Source: Bacillota bacterium
GTDB taxonomy: Bacteria; Bacillota; Clostridia; Acetivibrionales; DTU013
DNA length: 64,000 bases
NCBI GenBank assembly: GCA_023435305.1
Contig: JAEYRV010000037.1
Location: 45,414-109,413 of the forward strand
Direction of reading: 5' to 3'
Part shown: piece by piece, positions 18,130 to 27,009 of the stretch
Numbering within the stretch: the stretch's first letter is position 1
Layout of the letters: the number at the start of each line of letters is the position of its first letter
Position numbers and translations under genes: made by a program
Notes under the pieces: model-generated
What the model saw: the letters and a program-made list of their open reading frames with translations, nothing else
Databases searched by the model: none
What the model was told of the DNA's origin: nothing

Positions 18130-19710
18130 TCAATATCCTATGAAACTGTCATCCAATCCAATATATGAACCTGATTCATCATTCACAGCCGATATTTCTA
18201 CTAGTGTGACCTCGTTCCTGGCCAGCTCCAGCTTGAACCTGAAAGCGCTGCCGTCCTTATCAAGCCTGCAGGTAGTTATGCCGGGCTGCGCCGCCTGTTT
18301 GAGCACCTCGATCATATCCATGCCCGGATACCTTGGCCTTCCCATCTGCATCCAGGTTTTCAACGGATTACCGACCTCCTCATTTACGATCTGCCGCTTC
18401 ATGAACACCGCTTCACTGTCAAATGGAAGCTCAATATCAAAGCTTCTGGTTTCCTGACTCTCCGCTTCCGCATTGGCTGCCTTGTACTTATCACCGTCAT
18501 TTGACGCATTCCCCGGCTCCTGGTCTGCCCCTTCCCTCTTTAATACTACAGGGTTCCAGGCGGCTATTGCAATGGAACCGTCCTTCCTGCGCGTCACTAT
18601 TATATTGTCGTCTCTGTACAACTGCTCCTCACCCAGTTTGGAGAAGAAAGCAAATGTATGGAATGTTGGCTTGGGTATACCGTTCAGAGCCACCAGGCCG
18701 AATCCGCCGTGGAACTGGGCTCTGGGCACATCAGCTTCCTCAAAGGCATCGCTGAAGGTCCAGTAGGAGAACATATCCACATAGTCTCCTCCCTTGCTCA
18801 GTATCCGTGCAATATATGCTGCATTGAACACTGTGTCATGGACGGGATTCAATGGATGCCAGGAGGTGTTGTATTCAGTTATATAAAATGGGAGGTCCGC
18901 ATATGGAGATTTATCTATCATTTCCCTCACTGTCTTTAGTTCATTTAGCATATAATCAGCGCTCCATATGTCCTGATACATGAAATGAGGCGTAACGGAC
19001 ATGGGCTGGGATGATGTATATGCGTGCCTCGAAATAAAGTCCAGCGGCACATTTCCCTTTCTGCAGAAGTCCAGGAACTCCGTTATCCAATGATCGGAGC
19101 CGCCGCATATGGCAGGACCGCCGACCTGCAGACGGACGTCGACCTCTTTCACCGCATTGGCAGTGATCTTGTAGAGCTTGAAATATTCCTGCATGTCCGC
19201 GCCCTTCCAGAAACCCGGAAGGTTTGGCTCATTCCATACCTCGAAGGGCCACGTCAGGACCTCTTCCTCACCGTATCTCGAAATGAAATGCCTGACAACG
19301 GCTTTTATCAAATCAGCCCACTTGTCATAATCCTTCGGAGGAGTCGTATTGCCCTTCCAATAAAAGATGGTCTGCTCTCCCGAGGCCAGCTTCGAGGGCA
19401 TGAAGCCAAGCTCCACAAAGGGCTTGATGCCATGCTCCAGATAAGAATCAAATATGCGGTCTATATAAGTAAAATTGTAAAACGGTCTGTATTCACCATC
19501 GACTTTATCCTCACGGTAGATGCCTACATCATCGCAAAGCAGTCCATGGCCTCGTATATATGAAAAACCAATATTCTTCTGCACATAATCCAGTCCATCC
19601 AGATATTCCTTCTGCAGCGCCAGTCCCAGCCTGCCGGTGCCGACACATTTCCTCCAGCTGTCCGTGAAAACGGTTCCGGCTGCGCCCGACTCGATTTTTA
19701 TACTCTTCAT
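18130..19710 (-). CDS. xynB: GH39 beta-xylosidase
   Basis: A 526-residue glycoside hydrolase family 39 enzyme. The acid/base Glu lies in E-V-W-N-E-P-N (E161) and the nucleophile in Y-I-T-E-Y-N (E279), the spacing of the well-studied XynB beta-xylosidases. G-F-M-P-S and S-Y-W-T-F-S are further family motifs. There is no signal peptide, so xylobiose and longer xylo-oligomers would be cleaved inside the cell. Around residues 395-425 a hydrophilic insertion (E-P-G-N-A-S-N-D-G-D-K) interrupts the C-terminal beta domain, perhaps a surface loop. The ribosome site (GAAGGG) is weak and distant. Confidence 0.93.
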   Translation of the reverse strand: MKSIKIESGAAGTVFTDSWRKCVGTGRLGLALQKEYLDGLDYVQKNIGFSYIRGHGLLCDDVGIYREDKVDGEYRPFYNFTYIDRIFDSYLEHGIKPFVELGFMPSKLASGEQTIFYWKGNTTPPKDYDKWADLIKAVVRHFISRYGEEEVLTWPFEVWNEPNLPGFWKGADMQEYFKLYKITANAVKEVDVRLQVGGPAICGGSDHWITEFLDFCRKGNVPLDFISRHAYTSSQPMSVTPHFMYQDIWSADYMLNELKTVREMIDKSPYADLPFYITEYNTSWHPLNPVHDTVFNAAYIARILSKGGDYVDMFSYWTFSDAFEEADVPRAQFHGGFGLVALNGIPKPTFHTFAFFSKLGEEQLYRDDNIIVTRRKDGSIAIAAWNPVVLKREGADQEPGNASNDGDKYKAANAEAESQETRSFDIELPFDSEAVFMKRQIVNEEVGNPLKTWMQMGRPRYPGMDMIEVLKQAAQPGITTCRLDKDGSAFRFKLELARNEVTLVEISAVNDESGSYIGLDDSFIGY

Positions 19711-20036
19711 AATGCTTCACTACCCTTCTGTATATATTGATGCAAGATGTCTGTTTGCTGTTTGTTGTTTGCTGTTACTGCCCCTATGCAGCAGGCATTG
19801 ACTTTTCAATACACATCATATTAATACTATCATACCATTTACAGATATTCACCCTATTACTTGTAATAAGCCAATCAATTTTTTGCTATGGATCACCCAT
19901 TTTTTTCAATTAATTTATCTGATAGGGGATTACATAGGGATGCGAATGCATTATAATATATAAAGTGAACAACTGGTCGTACAGATAAAAAATGTTAATT
20001 GTTGAGTTATATTATATTATGGGAGGGATATGTAAG

Positions 20037-20981
20037 ATGTTATGTCCGAATTGTGGAACCGATTGCGGGTATGGTCAGAAATTCTGTAAATCCTGCGGCA
20101 GCAAACTCGAGGGGGCAGCGGCTCAGCCCGCACAAGGCTATGCGCCCCGTCAGCAAAATCCTGCTGCCTCCGCCAATAGAATGCTCAAGGCTCATGAGGT
20201 TGAATTCAAGATCCATGGAGAGGATATCCAGTTTGTTGAGATCATGCTGGATCCTGGAGAAACAATAATTGCCGAAGCCGGAGCAATGATGTACATGGAC
20301 AGCTCTATCAAAATGGATACCATCTTTGGGGACGGCTCAGGAAAAGAAGGAAACGATCTGATGGGCAAGCTCTTTTCTGCAGGAAAGCGCCTTGTCACAG
20401 GCGAAAGCCTCTTCATGACAGCCTTTACGAATATCGGGAACGAAAAGCGCTGTGTATCATTCGCCGCTCCATATCCGGGAACTGTTGTGCCCTTTGATCT
20501 GGGTGACTACGGCTGCACGCTCATATGCCAGAAGGATTCCTTCCTTTGCGCTGCCAAGGGCATTTCAGTGGGTATTGCATTCCAGAGGAAAATAGGCGTC
20601 GGACTTTTCGGCGGTGAAGGCTTCATCATGCAGAAGCTCGAGGGCGACGGTCTTGCATTCATGCACGCCGGCGGCACCATAATAAAAAAGGACCTCAGGC
20701 CCGGCGAAACGCTCATGCTTGACACGGGCTGTCTTGTCGCAATGACCTCAAGCATAAACTATGACATCAAGTTTGCAGGCAATATAAAGACCGCACTGTT
20801 CGGAGGAGAAGGCCTCGCGCTGGCCACTCTGACCGGTCCGGGAACGGTATGGCTCCAGTCTCTGCCATTCTCAAGGCTTGCTGACAGGATATTCTCCGCA
20901 GGCACCAAGGGCAAAAACCGCGAAGAAGGCAGTATCCTCGGCAATATAGGAATTGGCAGCTTCTTCGGAGGCAACAGCTGA
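20037..20981 (+). CDS. AIM24/TIGR00266-family protein with N-terminal zinc ribbon
   Basis: A 314-residue protein. Residues 3-20 are a zinc-ribbon knuckle pair (C-P-N-C-G ... F-C-K-S-C-G), joined through a Pro/Gln/Ala-rich linker to an AIM24-type beta-helix domain (H-E-V-E-F-K-I-H-G ... E-A-G-A-M-M-Y-M ... G-G-E-G-F-I-M-Q-K-L-E-G-D-G). It ends in a Gly-rich tail (G-S-F-F-G-G-N-S). The start at 20037 follows GGGAGGG. Bacterial members have no assigned biochemical role. It is followed by a terminator, so it is probably monocistronic. The upstream gap 19711-20036 shows only T-rich sequence and a TATAAT at about 19954. Confidence 0.88.
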   Translation: MLCPNCGTDCGYGQKFCKSCGSKLEGAAAQPAQGYAPRQQNPAASANRMLKAHEVEFKIHGEDIQFVEIMLDPGETIIAEAGAMMYMDSSIKMDTIFGDGSGKEGNDLMGKLFSAGKRLVTGESLFMTAFTNIGNEKRCVSFAAPYPGTVVPFDLGDYGCTLICQKDSFLCAAKGISVGIAFQRKIGVGLFGGEGFIMQKLEGDGLAFMHAGGTIIKKDLRPGETLMLDTGCLVAMTSSINYDIKFAGNIKTALFGGEGLALATLTGPGTVWLQSLPFSRLADRIFSAGTKGKNREEGSILGNIGIGSFFGGNS

Positions 20982-21055
20982 GAACGCTGCGAAGATTAAC
21001 TGTATTATTGAGATAAATCGAAATAACCGACAATAAAGTGGAGTAATTATTCTAA

Positions 21056-21096
21056 ACGGACCGGTATCATATGATATCGGTCTGTATTATTTTTTG
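21056..21096 (+). terminator. Intrinsic terminator after the AIM24-like gene
   Basis: A long palindrome, ACGGACCGGTATCAT / ATGATATCGGTCTGT (21056-21070 with 21071-21085), is followed by ATTATTTTTT. The small zinc-ribbon gene starts 57 bases later. Confidence 0.7.
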
Positions 21097-21152
21097 CCCG
21101 GGGAGTATAATGAAACTCCGAACACTTGTTCGGCAAGATCGGAGGTAATACT

Positions 21153-21359
21153 ATGAAGTTCAAAGTTACCCTGGGCTGTGCCGCCTGCGGATTCACCAAT
21201 ACAGTCGATGCCGATTCGGGCTTTGACTGCTCGGATCTGATTTGCCCGAAATGCAAAAATGAAGATTGCCTTTCTATAACCTCAGTATCAGAGGTATCGA
21301 ACGAGAGCTTTAAAAAACATAATATTCTAAGCAGACTCAGAATGATCCAGGAATTGTGA
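21153..21359 (+). CDS. Small zinc-ribbon protein
   Basis: A 68-residue protein with a C-A-A-C-G knuckle near residue 9 and C-P-K-C-K-N near residue 31, followed by an amphipathic C-terminal helix. The start has GGAGG at good distance. Such stand-alone ribbons bind zinc and often contact nucleic acid or protein, but no specific family is recognised. Convergent with rubrerythrin. Confidence 0.65.
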   Translation: MKFKVTLGCAACGFTNTVDADSGFDCSDLICPKCKNEDCLSITSVSEVSNESFKKHNILSRLRMIQEL

Positions 21360-21447
21360 TAAATGCAGTGCCGGACTGATGTCGGCATATATGACAGGCA
21401 GGCTTAATGTCATTTCGGCCTGTCTGCCACATACCGGTACTCATCGG

Positions 21448-22038
21448 TCAGCTTGCTGCAAACGATTCTTCAAACGGAAGGAAAAATCCTTTGGGATGCT
21501 TGCATACCGGGCAGATTTCCGGCGCTTGCTTTCCTACATGTATGTGCCCGCATTTTGTGCAGATCCAGACGATCTCATCCTTCTTGCTGAACAAGCTGCC
21601 TTTTTCCAGCTCGTCTGCGAACCTCTCAAATCTTTCGGCGTGCACTTTCTCGATCTTTGCTATGCTTTCGAAAATGTATGCGACTTTGTTGAACCCCTCT
21701 TCCTTTGCGGTCAAACCAAAGTTTTTATACACATCGTCCCACTCTTCATTTTCATTATGCTGAGCCGCTCTCAAGGCTTTCAAGGTGCTCTCGTAGAGAT
21801 CCACAGGATAAGCGCCTTCAATAGCGATGTGCTCACCAGCAGCATCCTTTAGCAGTTCATAAAACACCTTGGCATGAGCTCTTTCCTGGTCGGCCGTATA
21901 ATTGAATACCGCCTCCACGATCTGAAGCCCTTCCTTCTTCGCGGCAGACGCCGCAATATTGTACCTGTTCCTTGCCTGGCTTTCTCCAGCAAAAGCCCTC
22001 ATCAGATTTACATATGTCTTGCTCTCCTTGAATTCCAC
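21448..22038 (-). CDS. rbr: Rubrerythrin
   Basis: A 196-residue peroxide-reducing enzyme of anaerobes. The N-terminal four-helix domain carries the di-iron ligands (A-G-E-S-Q-A-R-N-R-Y, D-Q-E-R-A-H-A, E-E-G-F-N-K-V, I-E-K-V-H-A-E-R-F), and the C-terminus is a rubredoxin-like Fe site (C-T-K-C-G-H ... C-P-V-C-K-H). GTG at 22038 is preferred because the GGAG site is then eight bases away; the ATG at 22044 is only two bases from it. The rubredoxin domain is at the C-terminus, the classical order. Monocistronic. Confidence 0.95.
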   Translation of the reverse strand: MEFKESKTYVNLMRAFAGESQARNRYNIAASAAKKEGLQIVEAVFNYTADQERAHAKVFYELLKDAAGEHIAIEGAYPVDLYESTLKALRAAQHNENEEWDDVYKNFGLTAKEEGFNKVAYIFESIAKIEKVHAERFERFADELEKGSLFSKKDEIVWICTKCGHIHVGKQAPEICPVCKHPKGFFLPFEESFAAS

Positions 22039-22120
22039 CCTCATTACTCCTTTTCGATTTTATATGAAAATATTATCCGTAGCTTCAAATAAAATTATTC
22101 GAATGACAGCCATGCCTGAT

Positions 22121-23098
22121 CTATCTCAACACTCTTATCCTTTTGGATAATATGAACCTCTTAAGGGCGTTGAGTATACTCGCATCCACTTCCTCATGCT
22201 CCGATTCCTCCGGCTCGGCAAGTGCCATTTCCGCCATTTTCATTATGCTTTCCTGCGACCGGGCACCGGCAATAAATCTGTCTGCATGACAGAAAACCGC
22301 ATCATTCGTACCAGTCACAGCACAAAGCTCTTCATCCCTCTTGCCCGCCCATGAGAGCGGCAGCGGTTTTACATCTCCATACCCTCCATCTCTTCTTCGC
22401 ACGGTCTGGATGATAAACTGGTCATGGTCCGGGCTGATCACATAAACGATTTGATTTTCATCATCGATCTGATACAGAAGTTCATTCCAGGGATACTGCC
22501 TGTCCAGGACCAGCAGCTCCGGTATAGTACGGTTCTTATAAGCATTCTTCACATGCTCTTCGGCATATACCACAGATAACTTCTGCCGGAGAACATTCTT
22601 GAATACACTTGATGCGAGTTCAACAGCTTCATTGAAGGAATTATCCTCATCCAATTCAGAATCCCATGTTGGGTTGAATTTCGATATTATTGCAGTTATG
22701 CTAAGTGTCGGCACTATTGTCTTTGTGGTCCTGAGACCGTTATCAGCAGCATCTATCCCCTGTATGAGCATATCGTCCATCTCATGGAACAAATACTCCA
22801 GATTTTCTTCCGACAATGAATCATCATACATCCTGACCACATCGCTGCCGAACCGCTCCCATATCAACCCGCAGGCTGCATATGGATTACCGTTGTCCCG
22901 ATACCTTTTATCCATCTGGTGATGGTCAAATTCCCCTTCGCCGACATCATAAATTATTTCCAATTCCTTCAGCACATCGGGGTCCCTGCTCCGCACCACC
23001 TCTATATCAAATATCTCCTTAAGTATAGCTGTCGCCATTACCTCGTCGGCATGAAATTTACCATTGTGTGTCCCTACTCTTTTATATGCTTTATCCAT
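22121..23098 (-). CDS. MYG1-family protein (UPF0160)
   Basis: A 325-residue protein beginning with the diagnostic G-T-H-N-G-K-F-H-A-D-E-V-M-A motif, followed by Y-D-V-G-E-G-E-F-D-H-H-Q and, later, D-A-A-D-N-G. This is the MYG1 (GAMM1) family, related to DHH phosphoesterases; eukaryotic members act as 3'-5' RNA exonucleases. The bacterial role is not settled. The acidic and histidine residues expected for metal binding are present. It is flanked by unrelated genes on the same strand, with no sign of an operon. Confidence 0.85.
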   Translation of the reverse strand: MDKAYKRVGTHNGKFHADEVMATAILKEIFDIEVVRSRDPDVLKELEIIYDVGEGEFDHHQMDKRYRDNGNPYAACGLIWERFGSDVVRMYDDSLSEENLEYLFHEMDDMLIQGIDAADNGLRTTKTIVPTLSITAIISKFNPTWDSELDEDNSFNEAVELASSVFKNVLRQKLSVVYAEEHVKNAYKNRTIPELLVLDRQYPWNELLYQIDDENQIVYVISPDHDQFIIQTVRRRDGGYGDVKPLPLSWAGKRDEELCAVTGTNDAVFCHADRFIAGARSQESIMKMAEMALAEPEESEHEEVDASILNALKRFILSKRIRVLR

Positions 23099-23199
23099 AT
23101 ATTGAGCCCGCCTTTAAGTTAGTGTCTTTAAAACCAAACCGTTTCTCAAATATTATTTCCTGACGGCTGATAATGAGTCAGGCAGTATTTCACAGCGCG

Positions 23200-23230
23200 C
23201 AAAACGGCCGCAGTACCCATTCTGCGGCCG
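23200..23230 (-). terminator. Intrinsic terminator after the small coiled-coil gene
   Basis: The 9-bp GC-rich stem CGGCCGCAG / CTGCGGCCG (23205-23213 with 23222-23230) is followed on the minus strand by TTTTG. Confidence 0.7.
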
Positions 23231-23261
23231 GAGGCACGGCAAATATATTGATCAGTCAGTG

Positions 23262-23540
23262 TCAATACCCTTTGATCTCATTTTCAAGATTGCAGATCTG
23301 CTGTTTCAGTTCATTTATCTTATCCAGCGCTTTTTGATTCGATTTGCAGTCTGTCTCGAGATAATCTGCCTGAGAAGCTGCTGTCTGCAGGACCTGTCCC
23401 ATTGTCGCCAAAAAGTTGCCAAGCGATTCCTGTTCGCTTTCATCAATACCACGTGCAATCAGCAGTCCCAGTACTGTTGCCAGCAGAACGAATTGCGCCG
23501 GAGAAAAAGCGCAAAAAAATGAATCAATGCTTCGGCCCAT
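23262..23540 (-). CDS. Small membrane-anchored coiled-coil protein
   Basis: A 92-residue protein with one hydrophobic stretch (F-V-L-L-A-T-V-L-G-L-L-I-A, about 17-30) and a C-terminal heptad-like segment (Q-K-A-L-D-K-I-N-E-L-K-Q-Q-I-C-N-L-E-N-E-I). No family is recognised. Its reality is supported by a GAGGTT site ten bases before the ATG and by its own terminator. Two adjacent hairpins lie in its 5' region at 23590-23635. Confidence 0.6.
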   Translation of the reverse strand: MGRSIDSFFCAFSPAQFVLLATVLGLLIARGIDESEQESLGNFLATMGQVLQTAASQADYLETDCKSNQKALDKINELKQQICNLENEIKGY

Positions 23541-23589
23541 ACTGCATTCAACCTCTACTCCAGTATAATATAGAGTATGAATCCGGCAT

Positions 23590-23635
23590 CAGAGTGTGAC
23601 TGGACCACTCTGGCCTGCGAGTCCATACTCAGGCC
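23590..23635. other. Two adjacent hairpins in a divergent promoter region
   Basis: CAGAGTG / CACTCTG (23590-23596 with 23606-23612) is followed directly by GGCCTGCGAGT / ACTCAGGCC (23612-23622 with 23627-23635). They lie between the divergent small coiled-coil gene and the AEC carrier gene. Their role is unknown. Confidence 0.45.
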
Positions 23636-23750
23636 GCAGCAAATTCTATCCATCTTCATCTGTGAAAAAATCATCAACACATTGGCGTTTGTGTAGTATA
23701 ATATGCTTTAGTCGCTTTCACAGGACAAATTGCGTTAGTGAGGGTTAAAC

Positions 23751-24668
23751 ATGGGCAATGCTGGAACGGTCTTTAATCAAGTACTGATACTTTTTATTAT
23801 AATGCTGATAGGCTTTATTGCAAAAAAACGAGGCATATTCAACAGCACGGTAAACAAGAAGCTGTCGGAACTGCTGCTGAAGGTAACAAGCCCTCTGCTG
23901 GTCATATCTTCGTTTCAGGTTGAGTTTACGCAGGATATATTAAAGAATGTACTGATAGTATTTGCATTTGCCATGTCATCCCACATCGTTTCGATCCTTT
24001 TGGGACAGTTCCTGTTCAGACACTGTGACAAGGAGTCCTGTAAAATAATGAAGTTTGCTGCCATCTATTCCAATTGCGGCTACATGGGCTTCCCGCTGCT
24101 GGCAAGCCTGTTCGGAAGCACGGGCGTTTTGTACGGCTCGGTTTATGTAGCTGCGTTCAATATATTCCTTTGGACAAACGGTGTAATGATTTTCAGCGAA
24201 GAAAAAAAGCTGGACCGACAAACCATAAAGAAGGTATTACTGCATCCTGGAATCGTATCAGTAGCAATAGGCATTGTGCTGTTTATTTTCTCATTGAAGC
24301 TTCCTGTGCCTCTAGCCAGCGCTGTAGATATGGTTGGCTCAATGACGTCTCCGCTTTCGATGCTCATCATAGGATCAGTCATCGCAGACTGCGAATTCAA
24401 AAAGCTGTTTAAGGGCTGGAATCTTTACTATATCACAGCTGTAAGACTTATACTCATACCCCTGCTGGCATTTGCAGCACTAAAACTCCTCGGGCTGCCA
24501 AATGAGCTTCTGAAAGTCTGCGTGCTCCTGGTTGCAATGCCCATCGCAACTGCAACAGCGATATTCGCCGAGCTTTACGACGGCGATACAATATTCGCCT
24601 CCCGTACAGTAGTGATGTCGACTCTGCTATCTATTATCACAATCCCACTTTTTATGATGTTTGCATAA
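23751..24668 (+). CDS. AEC-family transporter
   Basis: A 305-residue membrane protein with ten predicted helices in two five-helix halves, as in the auxin efflux carrier family. Typical motifs are N-C-G-Y-M-G-F-P-L-L in helix 4 and the T-S-P-L-S-M-L-I-I-G-S region opening the second half. Bacterial members move organic acids such as malate or malonate. GAGGGTTAAAC precedes the ATG. A 30-bp repeat begins one base after the stop codon. Confidence 0.88.
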   Translation: MGNAGTVFNQVLILFIIMLIGFIAKKRGIFNSTVNKKLSELLLKVTSPLLVISSFQVEFTQDILKNVLIVFAFAMSSHIVSILLGQFLFRHCDKESCKIMKFAAIYSNCGYMGFPLLASLFGSTGVLYGSVYVAAFNIFLWTNGVMIFSEEKKLDRQTIKKVLLHPGIVSVAIGIVLFIFSLKLPVPLASAVDMVGSMTSPLSMLIIGSVIADCEFKKLFKGWNLYYITAVRLILIPLLAFAALKLLGLPNELLKVCVLLVAMPIATATAIFAELYDGDTIFASRTVVMSTLLSIITIPLFMMFA

Positions 24669-24670
24669 TG

Positions 24671-24700
24671 GGGGTCAGGCTTGAAAAATTCCTTTATTCA
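24671..24700. repeat. Single arm of the GGGGTCAGGCTTGAAAAATT repeat
   Basis: These 30 bases are identical to 63942-63971 at the right edge of the window, where the sequence forms one arm of a palindrome. Here only one arm is present, directly after the AEC gene. Confidence 0.85.
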
Positions 24701-24740
24701 TAAGAACTATGACAAATCGAAAATATTTAACCATTACAGC

Positions 24741-25943
24741 CTATTTATTGATATCCAGCAGCTTTAGTACCGCACCGGCACCAGGATCGATCTCTGCGGC
24801 TGCTTTAAAATCCTGCACCGCATCCTTGAACATAGACTTCTTTATGTAGCATAACGCCCGGCTTGTATAGAGCCCGGCAACAGTGGCCTTGTCATAAGCT
24901 TCAGTATCTCCGGCTTTATCAGCAGTGATCAACTCTACCGCTTTGTTGAAATCCTCCAGAGCCTTGTCATACTCGCCTTTCTTATAGTAAAGCCTGCCTC
25001 TGCAAAAATAGCACAAGCCATCCTGATCATAGAACATTAAGGCGCTCTGTACACTTTTCAGTCCATCATCATACCTAGCCTTGTATAAATAAGCTTCAGC
25101 CTTGTCCCTGTACGCCTTATAAAAATTCGGATCCACCTCCAGAGCTTTATTGTAGGCTGTTATTGCACGGTCGGGCATGAACAGCTCCTGACAGTACTTT
25201 CTGCCTGCTTTCCAATAGTCCTCTGCCCCCACATAACTGCGGTCTTCAATAATCCCATCGTCCTCACTGCTGATCTTATAACCCACTGTTCCAGTAATCG
25301 CATTATCACCCAACAGCCCGGTGAAAAAGCCGGTTTTGAATATGAATACCAGAGCCTGTTCCCTCGTTGCTTTGCTCAATGGCTCTACTGTTAGCTCCGT
25401 AGTTCCCTTCATTATATGGTTGTCGTATATGTAAGCAACTGATGGTCTTGCCCAATCGGCAATTTTGTCCTCATCCTTGAAAACCAGTCCGGGATCCGAT
25501 ATCGGTTCGATCCCCGGGCGAAGTGCTTTTATTGTCCTCTGCAGCATGACTGCCATCTGCTGCCTGGTGATCTCACCCTTGGGGTCGAATTTCTTTTTAC
25601 CGATTCCATTGACGATTCGAAGCGTCCCTGCTTTCAGTATCTCTGACCTGTAAGGGCTGCCGGATATATCGGTGAATGCATTCAGATCACCGCATTCAGC
25701 GTTGATGCCGGTTATCCTTTCATAAAGGCAGCATACCAGCATCGCAAATTCTTCTCTTGTTATATTCTTTTTATAATCCGTATACATTTCAGGGAACCCA
25801 AAATCGAGTGATTTGAGTGTTTCGATCTGCTTTACGGCCCAACTGCCCGGTGCGTCCTGGTCGGCATAAACACAGACAGGCATGGAGGCAACAGCCAGCA
25901 CGATAACAATTAGAAGGCACAAGGCACGGGTTTTCAGAGTCAT
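24741..25943 (-). CDS. S-layer-homology protein with TPR repeats
   Basis: A 400-residue secreted protein. It has a signal peptide (about 1-27, ending V-Y-A), then SLH-like domains (A-V-K-Q-I-E-T-L-K, I-T-R-E-E-F-A; F-D-P-K-G-E-I-T-R-Q-Q-M-A; K-A-T-R-E-Q-A-L-V-F), then three to four tetratricopeptide repeats from about 255 to the end (A-I-T-A-Y-N-K-A-L-E-V-D-P-N; A-L-E-D-F-N-K-A-V-E; A-V-Q-D-F-K-A-A-A-E-I-D-P). The start at 25943 follows AGGGGG; the 79 upstream codons lack support. It is probably a wall-attached scaffold or assembly protein. Confidence 0.85.
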   Translation of the reverse strand: MTLKTRALCLLIVIVLAVASMPVCVYADQDAPGSWAVKQIETLKSLDFGFPEMYTDYKKNITREEFAMLVCCLYERITGINAECGDLNAFTDISGSPYRSEILKAGTLRIVNGIGKKKFDPKGEITRQQMAVMLQRTIKALRPGIEPISDPGLVFKDEDKIADWARPSVAYIYDNHIMKGTTELTVEPLSKATREQALVFIFKTGFFTGLLGDNAITGTVGYKISSEDDGIIEDRSYVGAEDYWKAGRKYCQELFMPDRAITAYNKALEVDPNFYKAYRDKAEAYLYKARYDDGLKSVQSALMFYDQDGLCYFCRGRLYYKKGEYDKALEDFNKAVELITADKAGDTEAYDKATVAGLYTSRALCYIKKSMFKDAVQDFKAAAEIDPGAGAVLKLLDINK

Positions 25944-26088
25944 TGTGATACCCCCTGACATGGCATTTGGGCGGGATGCCCGCCTCATCATGATGGAACA
26001 ATTATACACCCGTGTACAATCTTTGTAAATAAACGCACCCGTATAAGACTGGCTCAGCGATGCCCCGTACAACGCGAATATTTTTTTA

Positions 26089-26141
26089 TTGACAGCCTGA
26101 CCGCCCGGTGATATATTGTGTATATACGGTATACACAATAT
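26089..26141 (+). promoter_or_regulatory. Promoter with GntR (YtrA-type) operator
   Basis: TTGACA (26089-26094), a 17-base spacer and TATATT (26112-26117) form a near-consensus promoter. The -10 overlaps a perfect 11-bp inverted repeat, ATATTGTGTAT / ATACACAATAT (26113-26123 with 26131-26141). Bound repressor would cover the -10 and start site. The GntR gene two genes downstream is the obvious candidate, making this an autoregulated operon. Confidence 0.85.
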
Positions 26142-26159
26142 AAGGAGGCAGACTATCGT

Positions 26160-27002
26160 ATGGATATCTTGTCTGTTCAAAATTTACACAAAAGCTATGA
26201 TAAATTTGCACTAAAGGATGTTTCCTTCAGTCTGGAAACAGGCTATATAATGGGCTTTATTGGCCGCAATGGCGCCGGCAAGACAACTACTCTCAAATCC
26301 ATGCTGGGTCTTGTACATCCGGACAGCGGAAAGGTTTTCATCATGGGGGAGGAATTCTCTGACAACGAATTCTCCTGCAAGCAGAAAATCGGACTCGTCT
26401 TCGGCGGTGCTGATTATTATCCCAAAAAGAAACTCAAGGTAATAGCTGATGTCACAAAAAGGTTCTACAAGGAATGGGACGAAAATGAATATGAGCGCTG
26501 CCTGCAACGGTTTGACCTTGATCCCGAAAAAAGGGTTGATGAATTATCGGCAGGCATGAGAGTAAAATTCTCGCTTGCCCTGGCGCTGTCGCACAATGCA
26601 AGCCTTCTGATACTGGATGAACCCACAAGCGGTCTTGACCCGGTATCGAGGGACGATTTGATTGAATTGTTCCAGGAGCTCATCGAAGACGGAGAACACA
26701 GTATTCTGTTTTCCACCCATATCACCTCCGACCTGGAAAAGTGCGCTGATTACATTACCTATATCAAGGACGGTGAGATCATAGCCAGTTCCGAAAAGGA
26801 GAGCTTCACCGATTCATACAGGGTCGTCAAGGGAGCTTCGGACCAGCTTACTGATGAATTTTCGAAAAAGCTGATCGGGTGCAGGGAGCACAGGTTCGGA
26901 TTCGAAGCGATGATACGGACAGAAGACCTGCCTGCACCGGATGGAGTCGATGTATCTCCCGCAGACCTGGAAACTATAATGATCCATATAGAAAGAGAGT
27001 GA
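26160..27002 (+). CDS. ABC transporter ATP-binding protein (YtrB-like)
   Basis: A 280-residue ATPase with Walker A G-R-N-G-A-G-K-T-T, a degenerate signature L-S-A-G-M-R-V-K-F-S-L, Walker B L-L-I-L-D-E-P and the D-loop S-G-L-D-P. The signature with A-G-M replacing G-G-Q is usual for the YtrB/EcsA-like group that partners with ABC-2 permeases. The start at 26160 follows AAGGAGG. It is the first gene of the operon with the permease (7 bp away) and the GntR regulator. The cargo is unknown; relatives respond to cell-wall-active antibiotics. Confidence 0.92.
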   Translation: MDILSVQNLHKSYDKFALKDVSFSLETGYIMGFIGRNGAGKTTTLKSMLGLVHPDSGKVFIMGEEFSDNEFSCKQKIGLVFGGADYYPKKKLKVIADVTKRFYKEWDENEYERCLQRFDLDPEKRVDELSAGMRVKFSLALALSHNASLLILDEPTSGLDPVSRDDLIELFQELIEDGEHSILFSTHITSDLEKCADYITYIKDGEIIASSEKESFTDSYRVVKGASDQLTDEFSKKLIGCREHRFGFEAMIRTEDLPAPDGVDVSPADLETIMIHIERE

Positions 27003-27009
27003 GATTTTG

